Shown here: positions 6,131 to 15,200 of the stretch, piece by piece | Layout: every line of letters starts with the position of its first letter | Numbering within the stretch: position 1 is the first letter of the stretch | IMG/VR virus record: IMGVR_UViG_3300011430_000002 | Location: 1 to 61,690 of that record | Direction: 5' to 3' (one strand) | DNA length: 61,690 bases | DNA from: a virus | Position numbers and translations under genes: made by a program | Notes under the pieces: model-generated | Seen by the model: the letters and a program-made list of their open reading frames with translations, nothing else | What the model was told of the DNA's origin: nothing | Database searches by the model: none

Positions 6131-6636
6131 GCACCGCCAAGCACTATGCCAATCCGGCTACACCCATCATCAACGGTGAGTATCGTAATGACACCACCGG
6201 CGCCCGCCAGCATCTGGGCATCGGCATGGCGTGGCAGCCCGGCGCCGACCGGGCGACACTGCAACTGCAGCAGGAGCAAATCCGCATCCGCTTGCATTTG
6301 CCTTCCAACCCGGCCGCCACCGCCTTTGAGATGCAGGTCTCCGAACGGGTCGGCTTCAATGACCCGGCCCGCACCTCGGCGCCCGGCCCGGCCGCGTTCG
6401 TGGTCACCGACGGCGTGGCCCAGTTTCAGTTTCCCAGCTACACGCCGCAGAACACCACGGTGTACCCGGGCGCGGTGGTGTTTGCCAACTACCCCGGCAA
6501 GCAGTTCTATGTGCGCGTTCGGTTGGCCGCTGGTCCCGGGCCATGGTCGGTCGTGGGTCACGCGCACCCTTACTTCCCGAGTGCCGACGACAAGTACGCG
6601 CTGAGCGGGTTACCGTTCGCCATCCCGGCGGTGTAA
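6127..6636 (+). CDS. Putative appendage protein with FN3-like domain
   Basis: A 169-residue protein overlapping the previous stop (ATGA). It lacks a signal peptide. The second half (FEMQVSERVGFND ... QFYVRVRLAAGPGPWS) looks like a fibronectin-type III or similar beta sandwich. It is clearly related to the C-terminal part of the next protein (EIQVSERADFPAA ... SYYVRIRAERATGGWTGWS). It is probably a tail-appendage or receptor-binding subunit. Confidence 0.75.
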   Translation: MSTAKHYANPATPIINGEYRNDTTGARQHLGIGMAWQPGADRATLQLQQEQIRIRLHLPSNPAATAFEMQVSERVGFNDPARTSAPGPAAFVVTDGVAQFQFPSYTPQNTTVYPGAVVFANYPGKQFYVRVRLAAGPGPWSVVGHAHPYFPSADDKYALSGLPFAIPAV

Positions 6637-6637
6637 C

Positions 6638-7876
6638 GTGGGTCTCGCTGTGCGTCCACGTCTGGCTGGCGTGGCCAAGGCGACACGCTGGCAGGCCATG
6701 GGCAGCAGCCGTAATGCGTCCTTGGTCAACGTCAACATCTGGAGTCCGAAGTCGGGGCTGACCCGTTCATTTACGCCCACCGGCGGGTTGGATGGCAATG
6801 GTCATTCAACCATCAACGACCCCGGTACCTCGCTGTCCAACATCATCGCCCAAGCCTACTCACAGGGTTGGGGTACGTGGCGGATTTTCATGCGCGGCCC
6901 GGATGGGAGTAAGAACTACACCACCCCGGTGCAGGCGGTGGTGCGCTGGTCCAATGCGGTGGGTAAGTGGGACCGCATTGAGTTCAACCCCACCACCAAC
7001 CAGATTCGTGCCGGCCTGTATGGCGCCACCAACGAAGACTCGGCCATGGGGCCGCTGTACATTGAAGATGGTGCCAACCTCGGGTATCCGGGTTGGGACG
7101 TGGTGTATTTGTTTTCTGCTGACCGCCAGCCCATCACCGATGGCTATGGCCCCTCGGCCGCCACCTACTACTTCTACCCCGCCTATGCCTCGGTGTTGGG
7201 TGGGCCGTCGGTGGCGACCCTGACCGGTGGTATCCAGCTCGGCAACGTGGAGCACTGGCCCGGCGTGGGCATCGCCCGGGCGCGAACTTTGCCCATCACC
7301 TTCAACACTTCCACCGCTGGTGTGGGCACGCCCAAGGATTCAGGCGTACGCGACGAGGTATCCCTTGGTGTCACCGGATTGCCCCTGCACTACAACTACC
7401 CCCAGCACTATGCCGGCTCGTCCTTGGCCGTTACGTTCCTATGGGACGCGGTGCGTTACCCCACCAACAAAATCGAGATTCAGGTTTCCGAGCGGGCCGA
7501 CTTCCCCGCCGCGTTGTCTGGGGTGGCGATATTGGCCGACTTTGTGGCGTTCGTTGACCAAGCCCCCCTCACGCTGGGGCCGGTACACTTCTGGACGGTC
7601 TCGCGCTTCAAGAAGGGCGGTGGTGCGAGCGTAAACCTCGTCGCCAACAAGAGCTACTATGTGCGCATCCGCGCCGAGCGGGCCACCGGTGGCTGGACCG
7701 GATGGAGCGAGGTGGGTAGCGGCAAGACCCCGCCGCGTGACATCAATGCCTTTGCCCGTGTCGCCGGGTTACGTGCCAGCTTCCCGCGCCTGCAGGTACC
7801 ACTGGCCACTATCACGCCGGCCGGCGTTGACTTTGACCCCGGGGTGCTGATGCCGGAACCGCAGGACGCGCCGTAA
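6638..7876 (+). CDS. Putative tail appendage protein
   Basis: A 412-residue protein starting at GTG 6638, one base after the previous stop. The N-terminal 250 residues are beta-rich and unfamiliar (SLVNVNIWSPKSGL; PGWDVVYLFSAD). The C-terminal 150 residues contain an FN3-like module shared with the preceding protein. It belongs to a block of appendage genes placed before the terminase, rather than after the head genes as in many phages. Probably a virion surface protein. Confidence 0.75.
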   Translation: MGLAVRPRLAGVAKATRWQAMGSSRNASLVNVNIWSPKSGLTRSFTPTGGLDGNGHSTINDPGTSLSNIIAQAYSQGWGTWRIFMRGPDGSKNYTTPVQAVVRWSNAVGKWDRIEFNPTTNQIRAGLYGATNEDSAMGPLYIEDGANLGYPGWDVVYLFSADRQPITDGYGPSAATYYFYPAYASVLGGPSVATLTGGIQLGNVEHWPGVGIARARTLPITFNTSTAGVGTPKDSGVRDEVSLGVTGLPLHYNYPQHYAGSSLAVTFLWDAVRYPTNKIEIQVSERADFPAALSGVAILADFVAFVDQAPLTLGPVHFWTVSRFKKGGGASVNLVANKSYYVRIRAERATGGWTGWSEVGSGKTPPRDINAFARVAGLRASFPRLQVPLATITPAGVDFDPGVLMPEPQDAP

Positions 7877-7877
7877 C

Positions 7878-9731
7878 ATGGTCGTCCAGCCCAACGCCTT
7901 GCGCAATGAACTGGCGCTGGAGATTAAGCGTTGGTATCCCCAGCCGTGGGATGATGCTCTCGCCGCTGCCGACGCGGCGATAGCCGGCATGCTCAATGGC
8001 GAGGCGGCGACACCGGTGGAGCATCACCCGCTGGTCATCTTCATCGCCAACACCTTCATCGTGCCATGGTCATGGGCCTCGGCGGCGTATGCCACCATCC
8101 TGACCGGCGGCGTGGTGGTGCCACCACCCTTGGTCGGCTTCGTCACCGTGTGGCGCACCACGGCGGTCAACGAAACCATCACCCTACCCTTGACGGGTTC
8201 AGGCTACAACGCCACCGTCAACTGGGGTGATGGTACGCCTGACTCGTTGATTACTCTCGGCAATACTGACCCCGCCCGCATCCATGCCTATGCGGTAGCG
8301 GGTGACCATACCGTCACCATCACCGGCACCTTCCCGAAGTTTTTCTTCAACAACGCGGGTGACAAGGCGAAGCTCATCAAGATTTTGAATTGGGGCGCGG
8401 TGGGTTGGGCCAGCGGCGGATTGGTCAGCGCCTTCCATGGTTGCGTCAACCTGAATGAAGTGTCTGCCACCGACTGCGCAAATATGCCGGGAGGTAGCTG
8501 GAACCGGGTGTTCATATCTTGCTCCAGCTTGACAAGCATCAACCTGACTGGCGCCCCCGCTGCCAGCATAACCGTGCTGTCGGACCTGTTGGCCCTTTGC
8601 CCCGCACTGGTCACTGCGGTCCTGCCCGGGCTATGCACGGCAGCTTGCACCTCGTTGGCCCAGACGTTTGGAGGTTGTGTTGCGCTGACCAGTATCGTGG
8701 GTTTGGAGACGTGGATTACTACCAATGTAACCAACATGTCTTCTTTCTTTGCAAGCTGCACCAGTTTACCTGCTGCGGAAGTGGCTAAAGTCGCCGGGTT
8801 TAACACGGCCAAGGTCACTAACTTTGATAAGACTTTCCGCTACATTAACGTGCCCATCCCCGTGGCGACGTGGACTACACCAGCAGCAACCCTCATGCCC
8901 TACATGTTCGGTGATGTGAAACAGGTCAGCGTTAACTCTGCCCACTTTGACATGGGGCTTGTTACCAACGCTACGTTGATGTACCAAGCAACGGCTGGAG
9001 TCAACGGTCTTACTACCGCCCACTACGATGCCATGTTGATTGCATGGGCGGCGCAGTCACCTGACCTGAAACCCGCCGTGCCCTTTACCGCCACCGGGGT
9101 CAAGTTTTCTGCTGGCGCCGCTACCACCGCCCGTGGCGTACTCACCGGTACCCACACGTGGGCCATCACCGACGGTGGCCCCGCTGCCCTGCTGGTGAAT
9201 GACCAGATGCAAGGGCCAGTGGAAGATGTGTCCACCCGCGTGCTCAACGTGGACCCGCTGGGCAATGGCTGGAACGTGCTTACAGGTTCTGCCGATGTGG
9301 GCGAAGGCCAGACCGTGGTTGGCCCCGGTGGCGTGCGGGCGGTCATCAACGCTGGCAGCCCCAACGTCGTCATCACCGCTGTCGTGCAGGCGTTTGCCCC
9401 GGTGGGCCTGATGTTCCGTAGTCGTGTCGGTGGCGTGCGCTCCATGCGCGTGCTACTCAACATGGACGGCACCTTGGAGTTGCAGCGGGTTGGCAACGGC
9501 GGGGCGGTCACCGTGGTCGCCAGCGTGGCTGCCATGCCCGCTGCCGACACCGAAGAACACCACCTGCAGATTTGGGTCGATGCCGCCTCGCGTATCATCG
9601 TCTACTTCGATGGCGTGCCCTTGATTGACGTGGTGGATGCCTACCAGATGAATCGGCCGTGGCACGGCATCCTTGCCGGCCCGGGGGCCGTATACTTGCG
9701 CGAGTTCAGCATTGCTCAATTTCCCTTATGA
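7878..9731 (+). CDS. Tail appendage protein with BspA-like repeats and LamG-like end
   Basis: A 617-residue protein starting at ATG 7878. Residues about 105-150 look like a PKD-type beta domain (ATVNWGDGTPDS; AGDHTVTITGTF). The centre has BspA/DUF285-like surface repeats (TNVTNMSSFFASCTSL; FNTAKVTNFDKTF). The C terminus (LEVQR-type strands, HHLQIWVDAASRIIVYFDG) resembles a LamG/concanavalin sandwich. Such modules mediate binding to surfaces, so this is a good candidate host-recognition protein. The last base of the gene overlaps the start of the homing endonuclease. Confidence 0.8.
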   Translation: MVVQPNALRNELALEIKRWYPQPWDDALAAADAAIAGMLNGEAATPVEHHPLVIFIANTFIVPWSWASAAYATILTGGVVVPPPLVGFVTVWRTTAVNETITLPLTGSGYNATVNWGDGTPDSLITLGNTDPARIHAYAVAGDHTVTITGTFPKFFFNNAGDKAKLIKILNWGAVGWASGGLVSAFHGCVNLNEVSATDCANMPGGSWNRVFISCSSLTSINLTGAPAASITVLSDLLALCPALVTAVLPGLCTAACTSLAQTFGGCVALTSIVGLETWITTNVTNMSSFFASCTSLPAAEVAKVAGFNTAKVTNFDKTFRYINVPIPVATWTTPAATLMPYMFGDVKQVSVNSAHFDMGLVTNATLMYQATAGVNGLTTAHYDAMLIAWAAQSPDLKPAVPFTATGVKFSAGAATTARGVLTGTHTWAITDGGPAALLVNDQMQGPVEDVSTRVLNVDPLGNGWNVLTGSADVGEGQTVVGPGGVRAVINAGSPNVVITAVVQAFAPVGLMFRSRVGGVRSMRVLLNMDGTLELQRVGNGGAVTVVASVAAMPAADTEEHHLQIWVDAASRIIVYFDGVPLIDVVDAYQMNRPWHGILAGPGAVYLREFSIAQFPL

Positions 9732-10303
9732 CCGCCTTAGAAGACATGAAAATGGAACCGATAGAAGTGTGGCGTGATGTGCCGGGGTACGAGGGGCTGT
9801 ACCAAGCCAGTTCTCTGGGTAGGGTGAAGCGCCTTGAGGGTGTTGTCACGTGCCGGGATGGGAAGCTCAAGCCGATACGAGAGCGGGTTTTGCGCCCCGG
9901 TATTCGGGGGGCATACTTGAAAGTGGAACTGTGCGCCAAGGGGATAATTACAAGCCTTTCAGTTCATCGGCTTGTGTGTTCGGCTTTCCATGGTGAGGGG
10001 GCTGAAGGTCACGAGGTCAACCATCGTGATTCGGACAAGCACAACAACGTAGCTGCTAATCTTGAATGGGTCTCCCGACTGGGTAATGTGCGTCACGCTC
10101 ACCTAGCCGGCCGGATGCACGCCACAACCAACCCGGGTCGTGGTGTTAAGCTGTCCCAGTCTGACGTGGATGTGATTCGCGCTGAATCTGCGCGAGGTGT
10201 GATGCGCAAAGACCTCGCCCGCCGTTTCGGTGTGGACCCGTCAATGGTTTCGTCAGTGGTGCTTGGTAAATGTTGGAACCATCCTGCGGAGTACCCCGCA
10301 TGA
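9728..10303 (+). CDS. HNH homing endonuclease (NUMOD4-HNH-HTH)
   Basis: A 191-residue protein. I choose ATG 9728, which overlaps the previous stop as ATGA. The NUMOD4 motif is EVWRDVPGYEGLYQASSLGR. The HNH core has SVHRLVCSAFHG, EVNHRDSDKHNN and NLEWVSRLGN, containing the His and Asn ligands expected for HNH_3. A C-terminal helix-turn-helix (VMRKDLARRFGVDPSMVSSV) would give DNA specificity. Free-standing homing nucleases of this kind insert between phage genes. Both borders are ATGA overlaps, so the insertion is unusually neat. Confidence 0.92.
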   Translation: MTALEDMKMEPIEVWRDVPGYEGLYQASSLGRVKRLEGVVTCRDGKLKPIRERVLRPGIRGAYLKVELCAKGIITSLSVHRLVCSAFHGEGAEGHEVNHRDSDKHNNVAANLEWVSRLGNVRHAHLAGRMHATTNPGRGVKLSQSDVDVIRAESARGVMRKDLARRFGVDPSMVSSVVLGKCWNHPAEYPA

Positions 10304-11745
10304 TAATCCGCCGCTTCTACTTCACCCCACTGCAGATACCCGGTGTGACCAACAACGCGCCGCTGTTGCGCGGCACGCGGGGTTACATCGTCACCGCATA
10401 CTCTTCCAACTCGGTGGCAACCTCGGTGGAAGTGGAGTTGACCAACTGCACCGGCTTGCATCGCGTGGTTACCGAGGACGGGCAGGAGGTTGGCGCGGGC
10501 TATTTTGAAGTCGGTCGTGAATACCTGTTGATTTGGGACCCGGACAAGGAGTGGTTCACCGTGCGGCCGACCTTTGAGCGACTGCAGCGCCTTACAGGCC
10601 GCGTGGTCAGGCTCACCAATCACCCCACGCAGATTTTCACCCGGCTAAGGTTGCATCGCACTGCGCTGGCGTGGACGAAATACCCGGGCATGGCGGTGGC
10701 GGAAACCGAGCGTGCCCACACCAACGTCTCCGAATCGTTGCGGCCCGAGTACCGGCCCACCCGCCTCGCGCTCTACCAGCGGGGCACCTACATTTTCAAG
10801 CTGGAGCCGAGGTACGGTGGCGGGGGCTGGGAGACTTGCCCACCGTTGTTTTACCTTGACCAGAACAACGACGAGCAGCCGTTCACCACCGGTGTGTGGC
10901 GGGACTTGTTTGGCGACTCGCAAGTGGTCAACTCCGGTACGTGGGAGATTTACGCCAAGCTGGCGTTCCCGACCGGCGCGGTTGAGCAGTCGGTGTGGGG
11001 AGTGTGGGACATCACCATTGCCTACCGCGACGAGACCCAGTTACCGGGCGTGCTGTTGCCCAAGGGCACACATCACCAGTTGATACGCTGGTTCGGTGGC
11101 ATGTTCACGCGCAACGCGCCGGCCGGCTTCGGCGTGGTGAACCCCGGCACCATGCCGCTGCAGTTTGCCGACTCGTTGGGCAAGTGGGGCGGCCCCGGTA
11201 TCGTCAGTTGGGCACGCGAACCCGGCGGTGCGGTGGTGCACGAAATAGAATTCCTGACCGGCCCGGGCACGCTGAACTTTGCCACCCCGTTCGATTACGG
11301 TATCTACGACTGGGCGTTCACCTACATGCACAATCAGGATGTGGTGCAGGACGACCGCCCGTGGACCGGTTACGACTTGGGGCCGGGCCACAACCTGATG
11401 CGCGTCACTTTGCTGTCGGGCACGGGCCTCGTCACCCTGACGCGCATGGGTGCACCGTTCCAGTTTGGCCAGTGGGTGGGCGCGGATAACATCGTGATTA
11501 TGCTCAACTCGGTGCTGCCGTCAGTTGAGAGCCTGCTACGCATTGACATCACCTACAACCTTGATGAGCCGGGCAGCATCGACCTTGCCCACCTACGTCC
11601 AGACCTTCTGCACATGCGCTCGCGCCTCGTGCGCATGATTACCGAGGTAGCCCCGGCGGATGCGCCGCCCCCCGACCTGACACCGCCGGAAACGCTGCCC
11701 ACGCAAGATTTGATTCCGTGGCCGCAGAATGACCCGGATGTCTGA
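10300..11745 (+). CDS. Putative tail appendage protein
   Basis: A 481-residue protein starting at ATG 10300, overlapping the endonuclease stop. It is beta-rich throughout ([36 protein letters not shown]) with no signal peptide, and ends in a Pro/Asp-rich tail ([18 protein letters not shown]). Without the endonuclease it would follow the 7878-9731 gene directly. It is probably a virion surface component; no family is recognised. Confidence 0.75.
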   Translation: MIIRRFYFTPLQIPGVTNNAPLLRGTRGYIVTAYSSNSVATSVEVELTNCTGLHRVVTEDGQEVGAGYFEVGREYLLIWDPDKEWFTVRPTFERLQRLTGRVVRLTNHPTQIFTRLRLHRTALAWTKYPGMAVAETERAHTNVSESLRPEYRPTRLALYQRGTYIFKLEPRYGGGGWETCPPLFYLDQNNDEQPFTTGVWRDLFGDSQVVNSGTWEIYAKLAFPTGAVEQSVWGVWDITIAYRDETQLPGVLLPKGTHHQLIRWFGGMFTRNAPAGFGVVNPGTMPLQFADSLGKWGGPGIVSWAREPGGAVVHEIEFLTGPGTLNFATPFDYGIYDWAFTYMHNQDVVQDDRPWTGYDLGPGHNLMRVTLLSGTGLVTLTRMGAPFQFGQWVGADNIVIMLNSVLPSVESLLRIDITYNLDEPGSIDLAHLRPDLLHMRSRLVRMITEVAPADAPPPDLTPPETLPTQDLIPWPQNDPDV

Positions 11746-11750
11746 CGCGC

Positions 11751-13664
11751 ATGTCCAATGAACGCGAGTTCCGTGCCCGCATAGGTGTACTGGAAAGCAC
11801 CGTCAGGAAGATACTGACTGACGGTACCGGTGGTGGCGGTGCGAGTAATTTCCTTGCCTTAACTGATACGCCCGCTTCCTACGCGGGGGAAGGCGGCATG
11901 GTCGTTACCGTCACGTTGGCAGAGGACGGGTTGGAATTTACCGCCGGCGTCCCCGGCCCCGCCGGGCCAGCCGGGGCCACGGGCAGCCAAGGAATTCAGG
12001 GCATCCCCGGGGCGCCGGGCAGCCAAGGACCGCCGGGGCCTACTGGGGCCACGGGTAGCCAAGGAATTCAGGGCGTGCCCGGAAATACCGGGGCCACGGG
12101 CGCCACGGGCAGTCAGGGGCCGCAGGGAATTCAGGGGGTGCCCGGAAATACCGGCGCCACGGGCGCCACGGGCGCCACCGGGCCGGGTGTCGCACCCGGC
12201 GGCACCACCGGTCAGGTGCTGACCAAAATCAACGCCACCGACTACAACACCCAGTGGACAACCCCGGCCGCTGCGGGCACCAACTACTGGACCTTGACCG
12301 GCTCCGAGTTGTACCCAACCGACGCCGCTGCGCAGGTGGTCATCGGCGCAACGGTAGCGGCCCGCAAGCTGCACGTTGTGGGTTCCGCGCAGGAAATTGC
12401 CCGCCTTGAAAGTACCGGCATCACCTCGTCATTCTTGGAGTTTCTCCACGCCGGCGATGCAGCCCTCTGGACCATCGGTAAGACGGCGCTCAACTTCATC
12501 ATCCGCTCCGCAGGTGGCGAGCGTGTCACCGTGTTGCCAACGGGTGAAGTGGGCATTGGTCGCACCGCCCCTAACTCAAGGCTGCACGTTTATGGCGCAG
12601 CGCCAGTCCTGACCATTCAGGATTCGTCCACCGGCCTGTCTACTGCCGCACCTGCCGTGCGGCTGGCAGAAAGCGGCGCCTCGGCGGTGGTGGAAAACTA
12701 CTGGGACCTGATAGCGGACCCCAACGGCGGCAACTTCAGCTTCAAGATTCGCTACAACAGCGCTGACTTGCTGAACGTCTTGAGTACCGGCAACGTCGGC
12801 ATTGGCACCATTACACCCACCCAAAAGCTGGATGTGACCGGTGGCGGTCAGTTTTCCTTGGGCCTCACGGTAGCCGCCCCGGCCGATTTTTGGAACGCCA
12901 ATCTGGGCTTCTTTCACTTGGTTGGCAACACCACCACTCCGCAGGGATGGGTGGGGTCCAACGGCAGCAACCGGGTGGTCATCGGCTCCAATGCCTATCG
13001 CAATGCTTCGTCAGGTACGTCCTACCTTGGTGCTGGTGGCGTAGTCAACAACGGCTCGCAAATGGAGCTTGCGCCCAGCGGCGAAATCTACTTCAAGAAC
13101 GGGCCGGCATCGGGTATCAACCTGACCCAGCGCATGCTGATTGATGCGGCTGGTGCCGTCACAGTCAACAACCTTGCGGGCACCGGTAACCGTTTGGTGC
13201 AGGCCAGTCCAACCGGGGTACTGTCGGCGGCAGCCGCCGTGGCTCCCACTTCCGGCACCTTTGCCACGCCGACCCTTTCCGGCGCATCCGGTGTCACCTA
13301 CACCGGTACCCGTTTCGTCCGTTGGACGCGCTTCGGGGATGTGGTGTTCATCAACGGCCGCGTGCAGTGGTCGGCCATCACCAAGAACGCCACGGCGGCG
13401 GCGATTGCCTGCGGCACCGGGATGCCCCGGCCCGCCTTTGCCAACCCGTTGTCACAGAGCATCAACCTTGGGCGGTCCACGGGGCTTGATGTGACCGCTG
13501 CTGAAATTTCCAACATGTCGTGCATGATGGACAGTTCCGGTTCCACCACGCTGGTGCTGCCTTACGTCATGATGGACAACGACATCCCCGGCCAGTACAC
13601 CTACAATTCCTTCAACTCTGCCGGCTACATTGAGTTTTCTGGCGGCTACTTCACCGACGATTGA
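11751..13664 (+). CDS. Collagen-like tail fibre protein
   Basis: A 637-residue protein starting at ATG 11751. A short N-terminal attachment segment is followed at about residues 65-145 by about 80 residues of Gly-X-Y repeats ([19 protein letters not shown] and similar), which form collagen-type triple helices in phage fibres. The long C-terminal part contains repeated beta units ([37 protein letters not shown]) of the kind found in trimeric fibres, and ends in a head-like domain ([19 protein letters not shown]). It is probably a receptor-binding fibre. Confidence 0.88.
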   Translation: MSNEREFRARIGVLESTVRKILTDGTGGGGASNFLALTDTPASYAGEGGMVVTVTLAEDGLEFTAGVPGPAGPAGATGSQGIQGIPGAPGSQGPPGPTGATGSQGIQGVPGNTGATGATGSQGPQGIQGVPGNTGATGATGATGPGVAPGGTTGQVLTKINATDYNTQWTTPAAAGTNYWTLTGSELYPTDAAAQVVIGATVAARKLHVVGSAQEIARLESTGITSSFLEFLHAGDAALWTIGKTALNFIIRSAGGERVTVLPTGEVGIGRTAPNSRLHVYGAAPVLTIQDSSTGLSTAAPAVRLAESGASAVVENYWDLIADPNGGNFSFKIRYNSADLLNVLSTGNVGIGTITPTQKLDVTGGGQFSLGLTVAAPADFWNANLGFFHLVGNTTTPQGWVGSNGSNRVVIGSNAYRNASSGTSYLGAGGVVNNGSQMELAPSGEIYFKNGPASGINLTQRMLIDAAGAVTVNNLAGTGNRLVQASPTGVLSAAAAVAPTSGTFATPTLSGASGVTYTGTRFVRWTRFGDVVFINGRVQWSAITKNATAAAIACGTGMPRPAFANPLSQSINLGRSTGLDVTAAEISNMSCMMDSSGSTTLVLPYVMMDNDIPGQYTYNSFNSAGYIEFSGGYFTDD

Positions 13665-13673
13665 GGATTTACC

Positions 13674-13943
13674 ATGGCCTTACCCATTCCCCCTCAGTAC
13701 CTTGCCAGCGGCATCACCATCCAAACACTGGAGGTTTTTTTCAACCCGGTATGGGACGGGTTGGCTTGGGTGGTGGACCCTGCCAATGTCGAAGCGCGGG
13801 CCACCGTGTTGCTGGTGGATGGCGACCAGCCGGTCATCAGCCAGACCATTGTTTTCCCCTACAATGACCTTGATGCCCCCGGGCAGGCCCAAGTGGATGC
13901 GTTGGAGGATTATTTTGAGCAACGCGCTGCTGACTCGTACTAG
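13674..13943 (+). CDS. Hypothetical small protein
   Basis: An 89-residue protein starting at ATG 13674 behind TTGAGGATTTACC. Its sequence (ITIQTLEVFFNPVWDGLAWV; ARATVLLVDGDQPVISQTIV) suggests a small beta domain followed by an acidic helix. Similar proteins next to phage fibres can be fibre chaperones, but nothing here proves that. Its 3' end overlaps the lipoprotein gene by 29 bases. Confidence 0.7.
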   Translation: MALPIPPQYLASGITIQTLEVFFNPVWDGLAWVVDPANVEARATVLLVDGDQPVISQTIVFPYNDLDAPGQAQVDALEDYFEQRAADSY

Positions 13944-14169
13944 CCTCATCGGGTTGGCGCTGGCCATTCTGGGAGGCTGTGCTATGCTGGGCCGCGACTT
14001 TCAGCGGGTGCACATCGAGAAGAAGTGCGAGGTAACTCTCACCCGTGGGGGCGCAAAATACGGGCAACCTGACAACGAGCATGTTGCACACGTCACCGTT
14101 GGGGATGACTGCACTGTCGATGTCAAAACGCAAGACGAGCAAAACACACCGGAAGCCGAAGGCGGATGA
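13915..14169 (+). CDS. Small lipoprotein (spanin-like candidate), TTG start
   Basis: An 84-residue predicted lipoprotein. The best start is TTG 13915, six bases after GGAGG (13904-13908). The N terminus SNALLTRTSLIGLALAILGGC is a short signal sequence with lipobox ILGGC, so the mature protein would begin at Cys22. The remaining 62 residues are polar with two Cys. Small phage lipoproteins overlapping neighbouring genes are often outer-membrane spanin subunits, but no partner is identified. Other early-lipoprotein roles such as superinfection immunity are possible. Confidence 0.65.
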   Translation: MSNALLTRTSLIGLALAILGGCAMLGRDFQRVHIEKKCEVTLTRGGAKYGQPDNEHVAHVTVGDDCTVDVKTQDEQNTPEAEGG

Positions 14170-14245
14170 AGTGATGGATAACATCGGGTGTGCTCTCATG
14201 CTGACCATGTTCGGGTGCGCCCTGTTGTTCTGGCTACTCAACTGA
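14120..14245 (+). CDS. Very small membrane protein
   Basis: A 41-residue protein from ATG 14120, overlapping the lipoprotein gene in another frame. The N-terminal half is strongly basic (SKRKTSKTHRKPKADE) and the C-terminal half is one membrane helix (IGCALMLTMFGCALLFWLLN). An internal ATG at 14174 would give only the helix. The orientation and size fit a holin, antiholin or spanin-associated peptide, but this is speculative. Confidence 0.4.
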   Translation: MSKRKTSKTHRKPKADEVMDNIGCALMLTMFGCALLFWLLN

Positions 14246-14257
14246 CTGGAGAAGAAA

Positions 14258-14848
14258 ATGGGCGTGATGATTGAACTGACCACCGACCAAGAACTTGCAG
14301 TGCTTGCCTCGTACGGTTATTCCGACGCAGCGCGAGACCCGGCGGCACCCCCGCCACGTGATGACCTTGTGGTCACCGAACAGCCGTTCGATGAGTTTTA
14401 CGGCATCGCCTTTGGCACCCCCCACAACGGCAAGAATCAAGACCTGCCCCCGGCAGTGAATACGGCTGACGGTCTGGTCTCGTGGCGGTTCTACATCGGC
14501 GGGGAACTGGCGGCCAACGCCGGCGTCTCCGACCACGGCGGCGACTTCCACGTGCACACGGTTGCCGACGAGTTGGCAAAGTGGCAGGGCGGTGGTCATG
14601 ACAGCATCCTCGTCAAGATTGACGAAATGGGCTTGGATGATGACGACTTCGCGGTGTTCCCCGAGAACATCGGGCAGGTGCCCTTGTACGGGGTGGCCTA
14701 CGATGGCCGCGACTGGCGGCTGGAAGTGTGGCAGCAGGGCGAGTTGCGTCACGCCATCACCGGCCCCGGTCTGGCCCCGGGTGAGCAGTTCAAGTTCACC
14801 CTCTACCAGTCCGGGTCGAAGCTGGGCATCCAGTACTACTGGAAGTAA
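14258..14848 (+). CDS. Hypothetical protein
   Basis: A 196-residue protein starting at ATG 14258 behind CTGGAGAAGAAA. It is acidic, with mixed strands (VSWRFYIGGELAANAGVSDH; YGVAYDGRDWRLEVWQQGEL), and has no transmembrane segment. I do not see catalytic motifs of lysozymes, amidases or endopeptidases. It lies last in the appendage block. Virion component or accessory protein; function unknown. Confidence 0.75.
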   Translation: MGVMIELTTDQELAVLASYGYSDAARDPAAPPPRDDLVVTEQPFDEFYGIAFGTPHNGKNQDLPPAVNTADGLVSWRFYIGGELAANAGVSDHGGDFHVHTVADELAKWQGGGHDSILVKIDEMGLDDDDFAVFPENIGQVPLYGVAYDGRDWRLEVWQQGELRHAITGPGLAPGEQFKFTLYQSGSKLGIQYYWK

Positions 14849-14853
14849 TCGCC

Positions 14854-15090
14854 ATGACTGAACAGACGCTTGGCGAGTACCGGGTGGGGGTAGACTTCAA
14901 CCCCACCGGCAGCGAGGCGGTGCACAGCATCAAGCACCGGGTGGCTGACCTCATCACCGACATGGAGGCGCTCAAGACCGCTTCCCTGAACATCAACCCG
15001 GAAGTGATTCGCCTTCTGGCGTTGGCGCAGACGGCGTTTGAGGAAGGCGCGATGTGGGCGGTCAAGGCGTTGACCAAGCCGGCACGATGA
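14854..15090 (+). CDS. Acb2/Tad1-type hairpin-domain protein (putative cyclic-nucleotide sponge)
   Basis: A 78-residue protein. The N-terminal EYRVGVDFNPTG leads into a helix (AVHSIKHRVADLI), a second helix, then RLLALAQTAFEEGAMWAVKA, close to what I remember of the phage Acb2/Tad1 hairpin-domain family. Characterised members bind CBASS or Thoeris signal nucleotides and so disarm those defences. That function here is inferred from resemblance. The gene overlaps the next small gene as ATGA and is immediately upstream of the terminase genes. An uncharacterised structural role is the alternative. Confidence 0.6.
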   Translation: MTEQTLGEYRVGVDFNPTGSEAVHSIKHRVADLITDMEALKTASLNINPEVIRLLALAQTAFEEGAMWAVKALTKPAR

Positions 15091-15200
15091 AGGACCAACT
15101 CCCCATCAGTGGGTTGGTGAGGCGCACAATTGCGGTCGTCCTCGCCATCCATGGTGCCCTGCCAACACTGGTGGGGAGTTGCTTTGAGGTGTTCACGTGA
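15087..15200 (+). CDS. 37-residue membrane peptide
   Basis: ATG 15087 overlaps the preceding stop and TGA 15198-15200 overlaps the next GTG start. The chain is MKDQLPISGLVRR followed by one hydrophobic segment (TIAVVLAIHGALPTLVGSCF) and EVFT. Coupling at both ends supports it being translated. It could be a small holin-like or regulatory peptide, or only a coupling relay; nothing distinguishes these. Confidence 0.45.
   Translation: MKDQLPISGLVRRTIAVVLAIHGALPTLVGSCFEVFT

Noticed and set aside
11940-12190. Tandem repeats in the collagen-like fibre gene considered as a CRISPR array
   Set aside because: The repeats are in-frame Gly-X-Y codons inside a long gene, with no constant repeat/spacer pattern.
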